NCBI GenBank assembly: GCA_900548975.1 | Contig: URMS01000008.1 | Span: 1 to 64,000 of the forward strand | DNA from: an uncultured Porphyromonadaceae bacterium | GTDB lineage: Bacteria; Bacteroidota; Bacteroidia; Bacteroidales; Muribaculaceae | Direction: 5' to 3' | DNA: 64,000 nucleotides | In this document: positions 54,035 through 63,322 of the stretch, in pieces | Layout: each line of letters opens with the position of its first letter | Position numbering within the stretch: the first letter of the stretch is position 1 | Position numbers and translations under genes: made by a program | Notes under the pieces: generated by a model | What the model saw: only the letters and a program-made list of their open reading frames with translations | What the model was told of the DNA's origin: nothing | Database searches by the model: none

Positions 54035-54886
54035 TTATTTGGTTGAATGGTATTTCAGAAGGCCTTCCATGGGGCTCTTGATAACCGTACCGATGGTGCA
54101 TCCGCAGTTGCGGGCGGCTTCTACGAGCACCGGGCGGAAATAATATGCTATCGACCCGACGAAGTTCACGCTGTGGGCTTCGAAACCGGTGTACTGCATC
54201 ACATTGCGGCGGAAGAATGCCGTGAAAGTAGCGAGCACCATGTCGTGGATTTCTTTAACATCGATGTGTTTCGAGATAAACGGTGTCACCGAGGCCAGGA
54301 AGCGGTTGGGCTGAGGCTCGCGGTATACGCGCCGTATTATGGTGAGCAGGTCGAGCGAATATTCCTCGAGGAATGCAGCCGCAACGGGAGCCGGCAGCTG
54401 ATTTTTGAGTACGTCGCCAAGGAAAAGTTTACCCAGAACGGCGCCGCTGCCTTCGTCGCCGAGGATAAAGCCCAGAGGCGATACATTCGACGCTATGCCG
54501 GTGCCGTCGTAGAGGCACGAGTTGGAGCCGGTGCCCATGATGCAGGCTATGCCCGGTTGGTGTCCGCACAGCGCGCGGGCAGCCGCCAGAAGGTCGGAGT
54601 ACACCTCGATCTTGGAGGCTCCGGGGATATTGGCCCTGATGGCGCGTGCCACATTGGAGCATACCTCGGTAGAGATGCATCCTGCACCATAGAAATATAC
54701 TTCGTCGATTTCGGAAGCATATGCCGCCATGTCGGGCATGAGTTCGGTGCCTATGCGGGCGCGCATTTCCTCTTCGGTGAGCATTACGGCATTCATTCCG
54801 AGGGTGAAAACCTGTTTTTCCACCTTGGTACCGTTGAGCAGGCACCAGTCTATCTTGGTACTGCCGCAGTCAGCTATAAGTATCAT
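54035..54886 (-). CDS. murK: MurK-like N-acetylmuramic acid kinase (BadF/BadG ATPase family)
   Basis: A 283-residue ASKHA kinase with the phosphate motif ADCGSTKIDWCL, GTGSNSCLYDG and GDEGSGAVLGK. The order permease-kinase-etherase is the MurT-MurK-MurQ arrangement described in Tannerella forsythia, where MurK phosphorylates MurNAc at C6. GlcNAc could be a second substrate. Overlaps the permease gene by four bases. Confidence 0.85.
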   Translation of the reverse strand: MILIADCGSTKIDWCLLNGTKVEKQVFTLGMNAVMLTEEEMRARIGTELMPDMAAYASEIDEVYFYGAGCISTEVCSNVARAIRANIPGASKIEVYSDLLAAARALCGHQPGIACIMGTGSNSCLYDGTGIASNVSPLGFILGDEGSGAVLGKLFLGDVLKNQLPAPVAAAFLEEYSLDLLTIIRRVYREPQPNRFLASVTPFISKHIDVKEIHDMVLATFTAFFRRNVMQYTGFEAHSVNFVGSIAYYFRPVLVEAARNCGCTIGTVIKSPMEGLLKYHSTK

Positions 54887-56067
54887 ATTTTAATGTATAT
54901 TTTCTTTTTATATAGTATATATCCGATGCACCAGTTGAGCAGTACAAACAGAATAGCGAATACAAGCGATGCGAGAGTGCCGTCGCCGCCGCATACGGGC
55001 ACCAGCCAGCCCGACACCAGGCCTTTGATTGTTATCATGCCCGATTCGGTAGCGGAGGAGGGTACCTTGACGGCGCCTATGATGATGCTCAGAATAGCGC
55101 CGAGGCAGTACATGAACAGCGGGTTGATGCCGAAGGCCTCGAAGAAACGGCACCAGCGGCGTTTGCCCTTGATGTCGATGATCCATATGAGCAGAGCCAG
55201 GAACGACGAGGCCAGACCGCACGTGGTGAGCACGAATGTGGGCGACCATATTTTTTTGTTGATAGGCATGCCGTAGTTGAGCAGGAATCCGGCGAAGGTG
55301 AGGCATGTGCCGACAATGAAGAGGCTGACGATGCGCTTTTCATTGTCCTTGGTTTTCATTATCAGACCTCCGCATATGAAGCCGATGAGCATGTGTGCTA
55401 TCGAGGGCAGCGTGCTCAGCAGGCCTTCCGGGTCGAATTTAAGAGTCACGCCGTCGATAGTGGAGGTGTACATGTGGTCGGGGCCGAGTACCTTGTGGTC
55501 GACGATGGATATGATATTGGAGTCGGAATAGCTGAAACCGTTGCCACATATCAGCAGTATCGAGTATACCACAAGCAGAAGCGCCACTACCCATGGCAGC
55601 GCTTTCGGGCGCACCAGCAGGGCTATTATGGAGCCGAAACCGTAGCACAGCGCCAGTCGGGGCATTACGCCGAGAATGCGGATGTGGTCGAAGCAGAACA
55701 CGGCTTCTGAGAATGTCTTGGTCCCCAGAACGCCTCGCAGAAACAGCCCGAACCAGGCAATGAACATGCCTATGAGGAAGATGACAACCGTGCGGCGCAC
55801 TATCTTCCACAGGGAGGCGCCCGTGAGAGAGAAGTTGTATTTTTTGAGCGAGAAATAGGTGGATACGCCCATTATGAACATAAAAAACGGAAATACCAGG
55901 TCGGTGGGAGTGAGACCATTCCACTGGGCGTGCTGCAGAGGGGCATAGATTTTTCCCCACGAGCCGGGATTGTTCACCAGTATCATACCGGCGATAGTGA
56001 TACCGCGCAGTATGTCGAGGGCGAGCAGACGGCTGCTGTTGTTGTTTTTAGATATTGACTGGTTCAT
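54883..56067 (-). CDS. murT: MurT-like inner-membrane permease (COG4299/NagX family)
   Basis: A 394-residue membrane protein with about ten helices. It has the NagX/DUF5009 pattern RLLALDILRGITIAGMILVNNPGSWGKIYAPLQHAQWNGLTPTDLVFPFFMFIMG and a C-terminal LLNWCIGYILYKKKIYIKI. Family members are annotated as heparan-alpha-glucosaminide N-acetyltransferase-like, but the member next to murK-murQ in Tannerella forsythia is described as the MurNAc importer MurT. A role as MurNAc permease is therefore likely; sugar acetylation is the alternative. Confidence 0.75.
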   Translation of the reverse strand: MNQSISKNNNSSRLLALDILRGITIAGMILVNNPGSWGKIYAPLQHAQWNGLTPTDLVFPFFMFIMGVSTYFSLKKYNFSLTGASLWKIVRRTVVIFLIGMFIAWFGLFLRGVLGTKTFSEAVFCFDHIRILGVMPRLALCYGFGSIIALLVRPKALPWVVALLLVVYSILLICGNGFSYSDSNIISIVDHKVLGPDHMYTSTIDGVTLKFDPEGLLSTLPSIAHMLIGFICGGLIMKTKDNEKRIVSLFIVGTCLTFAGFLLNYGMPINKKIWSPTFVLTTCGLASSFLALLIWIIDIKGKRRWCRFFEAFGINPLFMYCLGAILSIIIGAVKVPSSATESGMITIKGLVSGWLVPVCGGDGTLASLVFAILFVLLNWCIGYILYKKKIYIKI

Positions 56068-56074
56068 GTTGTTA

Positions 56075-58864
56075 TTATATTGCTTCGGTACATTGGTCTA
56101 CGAGGTATACGATCGATTTGTAGGGTATGCCGCTGTTGGTGGTGAGACCGATTTCGCAGGTGCGGGAGTTGGAATAGCCTTCGACGGCTCCGGCAGCCTC
56201 GATGGCCGGACGGAGTTTCCTAAGGCCCCATTTGTTGAGCTCGGGGAATGTGAAGCCCTTGTCGCCGGCGAAACCGCAGCAGCCTATTTCGGCAGGTACG
56301 GTGACATGACGCGAACACATCGATGCCAGGCGCACGATCTTGTCCGCGATGCCCATCCGGCGGGTAGAGCAGGTGACGTGCACCGCTATCGGTGTGTCGA
56401 CCGGTGTGAAACGCAGATAGGGCGCGAGATAGTCGAGGATAAATTCGGCCGGTTCGAAGAGCGGCATACTCGTTATGTGCTCGCGCATGCGGTGCAGGCA
56501 GGGGCTTTGGTCGCATACCACAGGAATCTTCCCGCCTTCCGACGCTATGGCCAGGGCGGCTTCGAGTTCGGCGGTTTTGCTGTCGGCGATATCGGGCATG
56601 CCTTTGCTTTCCCAGATCATGCCGCAGCACAGTTTCTCCATGTCCTTGGGGAATATGACCTGAAATCCGGCTTTACGGCACAGACGCACGAAAACATCGG
56701 CGAGCGCTTCGGGGCGCCCTTTCTCTTCGTCGCCGGGGCCCATCACGCGGTTGAGGCACGAGGGGTAGTAGACAACCCGCCGTTCTGCAGGGGCGGTTGT
56801 GGCGAGGTGAGCGGGATTGAACGGCGCCGGGAGCGATGCCGTCCAGAGCGGCAGCCCTATCTTATGGAGCGCACGGCCGAGGGTGTCTACACCCTTGTCG
56901 CCTATGACGCGGTGCGTGGCCGAAGCGGCGCCGAGAGCCAGGCGCAGACCGTCGCTGACACCGGCCAGGTGTGCGGCTGCCCATTTGCCGGCTTTGCGGC
57001 CGGAGGTAGAGAGATCGCGACGCCGGATGTCGTGGATAAGGTCGGCTGTGTTGATGCCCATGGGGCACGATGTGCTGCACAGACCGTCGCCGGCGCATGT
57101 CTCGCGTCCGTAGTACACAAATTCTTTCTCGAGTTCGCGAAGCCTTGCGGGGTCGGAGCCGTCGCGGCGCAGGCGCGATATCTCGCGCTGTGTCACGATG
57201 CGCTGGCGTGCCGACAGGGTAAGGCCGCAGCTTACACAATTCACTTCGCAGAAACCGCACTCGATGCAGCGGTCCACGTGCGGGTCGCACAGCGGCAGCG
57301 GTTTCATGGAGCGTACGAAGCACTCGGGGTCATCGTTGAATATCACACCCGGGTTGAGGATTCCGGCCGGGTCGAATGCGGCTTTCACGCGCTTCATCAG
57401 CGCCCAGGCCTTCGGGCCCCATTCGGCCTCGACAAACGGGGCCATATTGCGGCCCGTACCGTGCTCTGCCTTGAGCGAGCCGTTGAAGCGACCGACAATG
57501 AGCGCCTGGATTTCGTTCATCAGGTGCTTGTATTTGTCGATGTCGGCCTGTGTCTCGAAGCTTTGCGCGAGGATGAAGTGGAAGTTGCCGGCCAGGGCGT
57601 GGCCGTAGATACATGCCTGCTCGTAGCCGCAGTCTTCGAGAAGAGCGGCCAGAGCCACGATGCCCTCTTCGAGGTCGTCGATATGGAAAGCGACGTCCTC
57701 GATCAGGGCCGTAGTGCCGGCAGGGCGTGTGCCGCCGACTGCCGGGAATACACCCGAGCGCATCTGCCACCATGCGTCCACCTCGGCGGGGTCGGTGGAG
57801 AAATGCGCGGGAAATGCGAGCGTGAAAGGCTTCAGCGTCTCCATGGTATCGGCGATCTGCTGCTGAAGCTGCTGTTCGGTATCGGCCTCGGTGGAGAGAA
57901 GCAGTGCCGTCAGGCCCGGGCCGTGGGGATCGTTGACCGATGCGAGCGATTTTTTGTCGAGGAGCTCGCAGCTCTGTACGGTTCCGGCTTTCTGCAGGGC
58001 TATGACGGCGCGCGCGGCCTCGGCCATGTCGCGGAAGTAGAGCATTGCCGATGCCGAATACGGCATTTCGGGAGCGGTGTTGACGCTTACCTCGCTGATG
58101 AAGGCAAGTGTGCCCTCGCTGCCTACCATGCAGTGGGCCAGAATGTCGAAAGGATCATCGAAAAGAATGAAAGGCAGCAGGTTGAGGCCGGTAACATTCT
58201 TTATCGAGTATTTGTATTTTATGAGTTCGTAGAGCTCGGTGTCGTCGGCAATGGCGCGGCGGATGAGATCGAGCTCGTCGAGCAGGGCGCCGTGTGTGCG
58301 GCGGAAGGCCTCGCGCGAGTCGGCGTCGGCGGTATCGAGCACGGTACCGTCGGCGAGCACCACACGGATGGAGCGGAGCACACGGTCGCTGTTGGCGTGT
58401 GTGCCGCATTTCATGCCCGATGCGTTGTTGGCGACGATACCGCCAACCATGGCCGATTTTTTCGACGCCGGGTCGGGAGTAAAGACGCGCTTGTAGGGCT
58501 TGAGAATCTCACCCACGCGCGCACCCACAATACCGGGCTGCAGGGCAATGGCGTGTGCCCCGGGGTCGAGAAGACGGTAGCCTTCCCACGATTTGCCGGC
58601 CACGAGGAGCACGGAGTCCGATATGGCCTGCCCCGACAGGCTTGTGCCGGCGGCACGGAAGGTCACGGGCACTTCCAGAGCCGAGGCCGTGCGCAACGCA
58701 AGCACCGCTTCGTCCTCGTTGTCGAGGCGAACAACCACTTTGGGGATAAGCCGGTAGAAACCGGCGTCGGTTCCCCAGGCGAGGGTGCGGAGCGGGTCGG
58801 TGTATATGCGTTTGCGGTCTATGAGCCGCGATATTTCCTTTACGAAAGTGCCGTATTTATCCAT
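56075..58864 (-). CDS. FAD- and Fe-S-dependent D-lactate/glycolate dehydrogenase-type oxidoreductase
   Basis: A 929-residue single-chain enzyme. Order: FAD-binding PCMH domain (about 40-220; VTFRAAGTSLSGQAISDSVLL, GGIVANNASGMKCG), FAD-linked oxidase C-terminal domain (about 240-470; GHALAGNFHFILAQSFE, KAEHGTGRNMAPF), two [4Fe-4S] ferredoxin-type motifs (CIECGFCEVNC, then CSTSCPMGINTADLI) and a CCG domain pair (CCGMIWESKGM, CCGFAGDKGF). This is the YdiJ/Dld-type fusion that oxidises D-2-hydroxyacids. Sitting between namZ and murTKQ, its most sensible substrate is the D-lactate that MurQ releases, giving pyruvate; the electron acceptor is probably the quinone pool. It lies 7 bases before murT and 12 bases after namZ. 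Confidence 0.88.
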   Translation of the reverse strand: MDKYGTFVKEISRLIDRKRIYTDPLRTLAWGTDAGFYRLIPKVVVRLDNEDEAVLALRTASALEVPVTFRAAGTSLSGQAISDSVLLVAGKSWEGYRLLDPGAHAIALQPGIVGARVGEILKPYKRVFTPDPASKKSAMVGGIVANNASGMKCGTHANSDRVLRSIRVVLADGTVLDTADADSREAFRRTHGALLDELDLIRRAIADDTELYELIKYKYSIKNVTGLNLLPFILFDDPFDILAHCMVGSEGTLAFISEVSVNTAPEMPYSASAMLYFRDMAEAARAVIALQKAGTVQSCELLDKKSLASVNDPHGPGLTALLLSTEADTEQQLQQQIADTMETLKPFTLAFPAHFSTDPAEVDAWWQMRSGVFPAVGGTRPAGTTALIEDVAFHIDDLEEGIVALAALLEDCGYEQACIYGHALAGNFHFILAQSFETQADIDKYKHLMNEIQALIVGRFNGSLKAEHGTGRNMAPFVEAEWGPKAWALMKRVKAAFDPAGILNPGVIFNDDPECFVRSMKPLPLCDPHVDRCIECGFCEVNCVSCGLTLSARQRIVTQREISRLRRDGSDPARLRELEKEFVYYGRETCAGDGLCSTSCPMGINTADLIHDIRRRDLSTSGRKAGKWAAAHLAGVSDGLRLALGAASATHRVIGDKGVDTLGRALHKIGLPLWTASLPAPFNPAHLATTAPAERRVVYYPSCLNRVMGPGDEEKGRPEALADVFVRLCRKAGFQVIFPKDMEKLCCGMIWESKGMPDIADSKTAELEAALAIASEGGKIPVVCDQSPCLHRMREHITSMPLFEPAEFILDYLAPYLRFTPVDTPIAVHVTCSTRRMGIADKIVRLASMCSRHVTVPAEIGCCGFAGDKGFTFPELNKWGLRKLRPAIEAAGAVEGYSNSRTCEIGLTTNSGIPYKSIVYLVDQCTEAI

Positions 58865-58876
58865 GGTCGGGAGAGC

Positions 58877-60106
58877 CTATTTGTAGAGATGATATTTAGC
58901 CGATGCGGTGCGGAAAGCCTCGCTGTCTTTGTTCCAGTAGTCTTCGATGTCGGCGGTTTTGTACCGCTTGGTGAAGCGCTCGCGAATCTGCTTGCTGCCG
59001 CACACCTTGTCGAACATGCTGAAACGCTTGGAGTCGGCCAGATCGAAGATTTTCTTGTCGGGGTACATGTCGGCCAGTTCCTCCATCACATAGAACTGGG
59101 TGAGCGACAGGGGCGCTTTATCAACGTCGGTAACGTAGACTTCGACACCCTCGTAGTTTTTACCCTGACCGGTGGAGTAGAAGGGACGGATGTGGATGGG
59201 ACGGAACATCATGCCCGGAATATTGCGCGCTTTCAGACGGGCGCAGAGCTTCTCGGCGTCGATCCAGTCGGCAGCGAAAAGTTTGAAAGGCTCGGTATAG
59301 CCCACGCCTATCGATATGGCGTAGAGCTCGCCCAGGATTCCCGATACAGGGTAGTAGATAGCCGATTCGGGCACGGGCATGTGGGGCGACGGAAGCACCC
59401 AGGGCATGCCCGTAGCGCGGAAATCCATGGAGCGGTTATAGCCCTCCATGGGCACTACGGTGAGGTTGACTTTCGCGCCGTTTTTCAGAATGCCTTCCTC
59501 ATTGAGGTAGTTGGCGAGTTCGCCGGGCGTGAGACCGTAGAGGTAGGGGATGGGGAACTGACTGACGAACGACACGCAGTCGGGCTCGGTGAGGTTGCCC
59601 TCTATCTTGTTGCCGTTGATAGGGTTGGGACGGTCGAGAACCATGAACTCCTTGCCCAGTTCGGCGCATGCCTCCATGGCCAGACCCATGGTGGAGATGA
59701 AAGTGAACGAGCGGCAGCCGTTGTCCTGGATGTCGTAGACCATCACGTCGATGTCTTTGAGCATTTCGGGCGATGGTTTGCGGTATTTGCCGTAGATGGA
59801 GTATACAGGTATGCCGGTGGCAGAGTCGACGGCGTTCTCAACCTTGTCGCCGGCATGGAAATCGCCGCGCACGCCGTGTTCGGGCGCATAGAGGGCCACA
59901 AGCTCGACACCGAGAGCCTCCGCGAGAATGTCGACGGTCGACTTGAGCTGATTGTCGACACCGGAAGGATTGGTTATCAGGCCCACGCGCTTCCCGCGGA
60001 GGCCTTCGAAGTTATTGTCGCGGAGCACTTCCACGCCGGGTTTCACCTGAGCGCCCAGAGTGAGCGCGCAGGCGGCAAGGATGCCCAGTACGATATTTTT
60101 TTTCAT
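58877..60106 (-). CDS. namZ: Exo-beta-N-acetylmuramidase NamZ (DUF1343)
   Basis: A 409-residue exported protein with signal peptide MKKNIVLGILAACALTLGAQ. DUF1343 landmarks: GKRVGLITNPSGVDN, LVALYAPEHGVRGDFHAGDKVENAVDSATGIPVYSIYG, MVYDIQDNGCRSFTFISTMG, DRPNPING and SIGVGYTEPF. Characterised NamZ enzymes remove MurNAc from the non-reducing end of peptide-free murein glycans, supplying the MurNAc used by MurT, MurK and MurQ. Overlaps the permease gene upstream by four bases. Confidence 0.9.
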   Translation of the reverse strand: MKKNIVLGILAACALTLGAQVKPGVEVLRDNNFEGLRGKRVGLITNPSGVDNQLKSTVDILAEALGVELVALYAPEHGVRGDFHAGDKVENAVDSATGIPVYSIYGKYRKPSPEMLKDIDVMVYDIQDNGCRSFTFISTMGLAMEACAELGKEFMVLDRPNPINGNKIEGNLTEPDCVSFVSQFPIPYLYGLTPGELANYLNEEGILKNGAKVNLTVVPMEGYNRSMDFRATGMPWVLPSPHMPVPESAIYYPVSGILGELYAISIGVGYTEPFKLFAADWIDAEKLCARLKARNIPGMMFRPIHIRPFYSTGQGKNYEGVEVYVTDVDKAPLSLTQFYVMEELADMYPDKKIFDLADSKRFSMFDKVCGSKQIRERFTKRYKTADIEDYWNKDSEAFRTASAKYHLYK

Positions 60107-61995
60107 TTTTTACGTCCGAAATTAGGGTCTATTTTGAGGAATGCGCATATGCCGATAGTGGCGGCGCAGCAAATCATTGTCCAGATGAAGAAATGACGGT
60201 AACCGATGGTCTCCTGGAGCCAGCCGGCGGCCATGCCCGGAAGCATCATGCCAAGGGCCATGAAGCCCGTGCAGATGGCGTAGTGGGCGGTCTTGTGCTT
60301 GCCCTCGGAGAAATAGATGAGGTAGAGCATGTAGGCGGTGAAGCCGAAGCCGTAGCCGAACTGCTCGATGAACACGCAAATATTGACAGTGAGAAGCGAG
60401 GGATCGGTGGCATAGCTCAGATACACGAATGTGAGGCATGTGAGCGACATGGACCATGCCATAGGCCAGAGCCAGCGCTTGAGGCCGCCCTTGGCCGCCA
60501 CGATACCGCCGATGATACCGCCGATGGTGAGGCCGATGATGCCGACAGTGCCGTAGACAATGCCTACCTGGCCGGTGGTGAGGCCGAGGCCGCCCTTGTC
60601 GATGGGGTCGAGCAGGAAGGGATTGATGAGCTTCACGAGCTGAGCCTCGGGCAGACGGTAGAGGAGCATGAAGGCTATGGCTACCCATACCTGAGGTTTG
60701 CGGAAGAACGACTTGAATGTTTCGAAGAACTCGCTGATGATGCCTGCGGCAGTGGTTCCGGCTTCGTTGTGGCCGTCGGAGGCGGGGCGGGGGAGTGCCC
60801 AGCTGTGGTATATGGCCACGGCGAAGAAGAATGCCGACAGTACGGCGAATACCACCAGCCATGCCATGGGTATATTGCCCGATGCGCCTTCGAAAGAAGC
60901 GGTGGCCGGTTCGGTGAGCTTGTGGTCTACCTCATAGAAAAGCCATGCTGTCTTGTCCCAGTTCTCGTGGTTGAATACGAAGCGGGTGGAGAGTGCGGCC
61001 TGTTCGAGCTTGACGCTCTGGTCGCCGCTGCGGTGTGTGACGTTGAGTATTATTTCCTCGCCTTCGGCCGGCTGACGGTTGAGTCGCAGACCAACGACGG
61101 TGAAATTGTTCGGTATCTCGGTATAAGGTTCGCGCTCTTCGCCGAAAGTCTCGCGTACCCAGCGGGTGAAGGCGCCTTCGCCATCGTCGGCTACTGTCAC
61201 GGCCGCAGCATCGGTAACTGTCTTGGGCTGTTCGGCAGCCACGAAGCCATTGCGTTCGTTCATATGCTTCACCGAGTCGCGCATCATGGCGGCGTAGGCT
61301 TTGAAGGGCATGGAATTGCCGTCGATTTCAACTGTTGCCGGTGCTTTGGTCGACACGGGTACTGTGGCCGACGGAGTGAAGAACTGGAGTTCGCCCTGCA
61401 GATCGGCCGGAGTCGATGCTATGGCTGTCATGTCGGGAGCGGACCATTCTACAGCCGGATCGGCATTTACGCTGATGCGAAGCGGTTCGAGACCCGAGTT
61501 GGTCTCGATGAGGCCGGCCACAATCACAAGCAGGCCCTGGCCCGCTACTGTTGCCACACGGTAGAATGTGGAGCGGATACCGACGTATAGCGACTGCTCG
61601 TGCTCGGTGAGCGCGAGCATGTAGAAGCCGTCGGCTGCGATGTCGTGGGTTGCCGAGGTGAATCCCACAAGCCAGAAAATAGCCAGTGTAAGCTGGAAGA
61701 ACAGAGGCGTCGGTATGGTGAAGGCGATGCCTGCGAGAGCGAATGCTATGATCCACTGCATGGTCAGCGTCCACCACCGCTTGGTGCGGATAATGTCGAC
61801 GAAGGGGCTCCAGAAGGGTTTTATGACCCACGGCAGGTACAGCCAGCCGGTGTAGAGGGCGATGTCGGTGTTCGATATACCCAGGCGTTTGTACATAATC
61901 ACCGATATTGTCATAACGGCGACGTACGGCAGACCTTGCGCGAAATATAGCGTCGGGATCCATGCCCAGGGGTTGCGTTTGCTTGTGGTTTTCAT
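60103..61995 (-). CDS. AmpG-like MFS permease with large extra domain
   Basis: A 630-residue transporter. The start (WIPTLYFAQGLPYVAVMTISVIMYKRLG) and the loop THDIAADGFYMLALTEHEQS are those of AmpG-type muropeptide permeases. Unlike E. coli AmpG (about 490 residues), a soluble Thr/Glu-rich segment of about 210 residues (165-375) separates the helices at about 150-163 and 377-398. It looks beta-rich and has no recognised motif. The context of murein salvage supports uptake of muropeptides or disaccharides. Confidence 0.85.
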   Translation of the reverse strand: MKTTSKRNPWAWIPTLYFAQGLPYVAVMTISVIMYKRLGISNTDIALYTGWLYLPWVIKPFWSPFVDIIRTKRWWTLTMQWIIAFALAGIAFTIPTPLFFQLTLAIFWLVGFTSATHDIAADGFYMLALTEHEQSLYVGIRSTFYRVATVAGQGLLVIVAGLIETNSGLEPLRISVNADPAVEWSAPDMTAIASTPADLQGELQFFTPSATVPVSTKAPATVEIDGNSMPFKAYAAMMRDSVKHMNERNGFVAAEQPKTVTDAAAVTVADDGEGAFTRWVRETFGEEREPYTEIPNNFTVVGLRLNRQPAEGEEIILNVTHRSGDQSVKLEQAALSTRFVFNHENWDKTAWLFYEVDHKLTEPATASFEGASGNIPMAWLVVFAVLSAFFFAVAIYHSWALPRPASDGHNEAGTTAAGIISEFFETFKSFFRKPQVWVAIAFMLLYRLPEAQLVKLINPFLLDPIDKGGLGLTTGQVGIVYGTVGIIGLTIGGIIGGIVAAKGGLKRWLWPMAWSMSLTCLTFVYLSYATDPSLLTVNICVFIEQFGYGFGFTAYMLYLIYFSEGKHKTAHYAICTGFMALGMMLPGMAAGWLQETIGYRHFFIWTMICCAATIGICAFLKIDPNFGRKK

Positions 61996-62005
61996 CTGAA
62001 TGGTT

Positions 62006-63322
62006 TCAATATAAGGTTGTTAAATCGGCTCCGGGGAAGTAGTGCCCCAGAATCTGCCGGTAGTCGTAGCCCCGGGCGCCCATGGCGGCGGCGCCGATCT
62101 GGCACAGTCCCACGCCGTGGCCCCAGCCTGCGCCGTAGAGAGTGAAAGACTCGGGGATGCCGTCCCGGTCGATACCGGATGGCTCGGCTACGAAGGCCGA
62201 GCTGTAGAGATGGCTTTCGGAAAGGGTGCGGCGTATCTCGAGCTCCTTGCCGATGATCATGGTGCGGAGGGTGCCGACGATGCGCAGACGCACTATGCGG
62301 CCCGAAGTACCACGTTCGATCGGCTCGAGAGCCTTGATATAGCCGAAGTCGATGCCGGAGCGCTCGCGGACTATGCGGCTGATGGTTTCGCGGTCGTAGA
62401 CTACTTTCCAGCGGAAGAAGTCGGGTGTCTCGCGGTCGTAATTATTGAGCACCTGAGCCAGAATGTCTTTGTCGGTGACATTGCAGAAAGCTTCGGGCTT
62501 GCCGAGAATCCATTCGCGGGCATTCTCCTCGATGCGGAGGTCGGGGAAGACGTCGGGCGTGGTGCTGTCGGCGTGTGCTTCGAGATAATTGAAGTGACGG
62601 GGCTGCCAGCAGCTTTCGAACTGTTCGAACACTCCGCCGCAGCACTTGGAGAAGCGGGCGTCGGCCAGATTGCCGTCGGAGTCGGTGAGCACTATGCCGC
62701 GTGTGGCTGCCACGGCTTCGGCGACCACCGGTGTGGTCTGTCGCGTAATGCCCTGATAGCGCTGGCAATGGTCGTCGGCGCATACGTCGAAGCGGTCGTG
62801 GTTGTCGCGGTCGTACCATACCACACGTTCGTCGGGGGTGTCGACCATGCCTTCGGTGCTTCGCACGCCCTTCTCGCCAATCTGGGCGAGCAGCCAGCTG
62901 CGCGATATCACGGCATGCGCCATGAGCAGTGCGGGAGAGGCCTTTGCGCTCATTTCCGACGATATGACGCTCTCGAGGTACCATTCGACCGGTAAGATGT
63001 TGACGGCAGTAACGTCGTCGCCGCCCAGGAGTTTGAGATCGCCGCGGAAGGCCTGGCTCTCCTGACGCTCCCAGTGGAAATCGACTCCTATGGTAACGTC
63101 TTCGAGCAGGAAGAAACAGCGGGGCGATGTGGCGCGGAACACGAGCTCGGCAGCCGCGCAGCCATTCCAGAGCACGGTACCGTCGGGATTTATGGTTGCG
63201 CTCTGCTGACCTTCGGCGACGGTGTCGCTCACGGTGTAACGGCCGTGGAGGTTGAAGCGTATTTCGGCGCCCGACATTATGCCGACGCTGACAGTGGGTT
63301 CGGTGTTGAATTTATTCGACAT
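62006..63322 (-). CDS. SpoIID/LytB domain protein
   Basis: A 438-residue protein with the SpoIID core: INILPVEWYLESVISSEMSAKASPALLMAHAVISRSWLLAQ, GVFEQFESCW near 240 and the C-terminal GAGWGHGVGLCQIGAAAMGARGYDYRQILGHYFPGADL. SpoIID proteins are lytic transglycosylases on peptide-free glycans; LytB relatives activate amidases. No signal peptide is seen at the start (MSNKFNTEPTVSVG), which is odd for an enzyme of the cell wall and suggests a cytoplasmic role on imported glycans or an unusual export route. Overlaps the DUF4922 gene by 11 bases. Confidence 0.88.
   Translation of the reverse strand: MSNKFNTEPTVSVGIMSGAEIRFNLHGRYTVSDTVAEGQQSATINPDGTVLWNGCAAAELVFRATSPRCFFLLEDVTIGVDFHWERQESQAFRGDLKLLGGDDVTAVNILPVEWYLESVISSEMSAKASPALLMAHAVISRSWLLAQIGEKGVRSTEGMVDTPDERVVWYDRDNHDRFDVCADDHCQRYQGITRQTTPVVAEAVAATRGIVLTDSDGNLADARFSKCCGGVFEQFESCWQPRHFNYLEAHADSTTPDVFPDLRIEENAREWILGKPEAFCNVTDKDILAQVLNNYDRETPDFFRWKVVYDRETISRIVRERSGIDFGYIKALEPIERGTSGRIVRLRIVGTLRTMIIGKELEIRRTLSESHLYSSAFVAEPSGIDRDGIPESFTLYGAGWGHGVGLCQIGAAAMGARGYDYRQILGHYFPGADLTTLY

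Noticed and set aside
55970..60196. 1408-codon open frame on the plus strand
   Set aside because: It runs antisense across murT, the FAD/Fe-S dehydrogenase and namZ, which all have clear family motifs. No promoter, start context or domain supports it.
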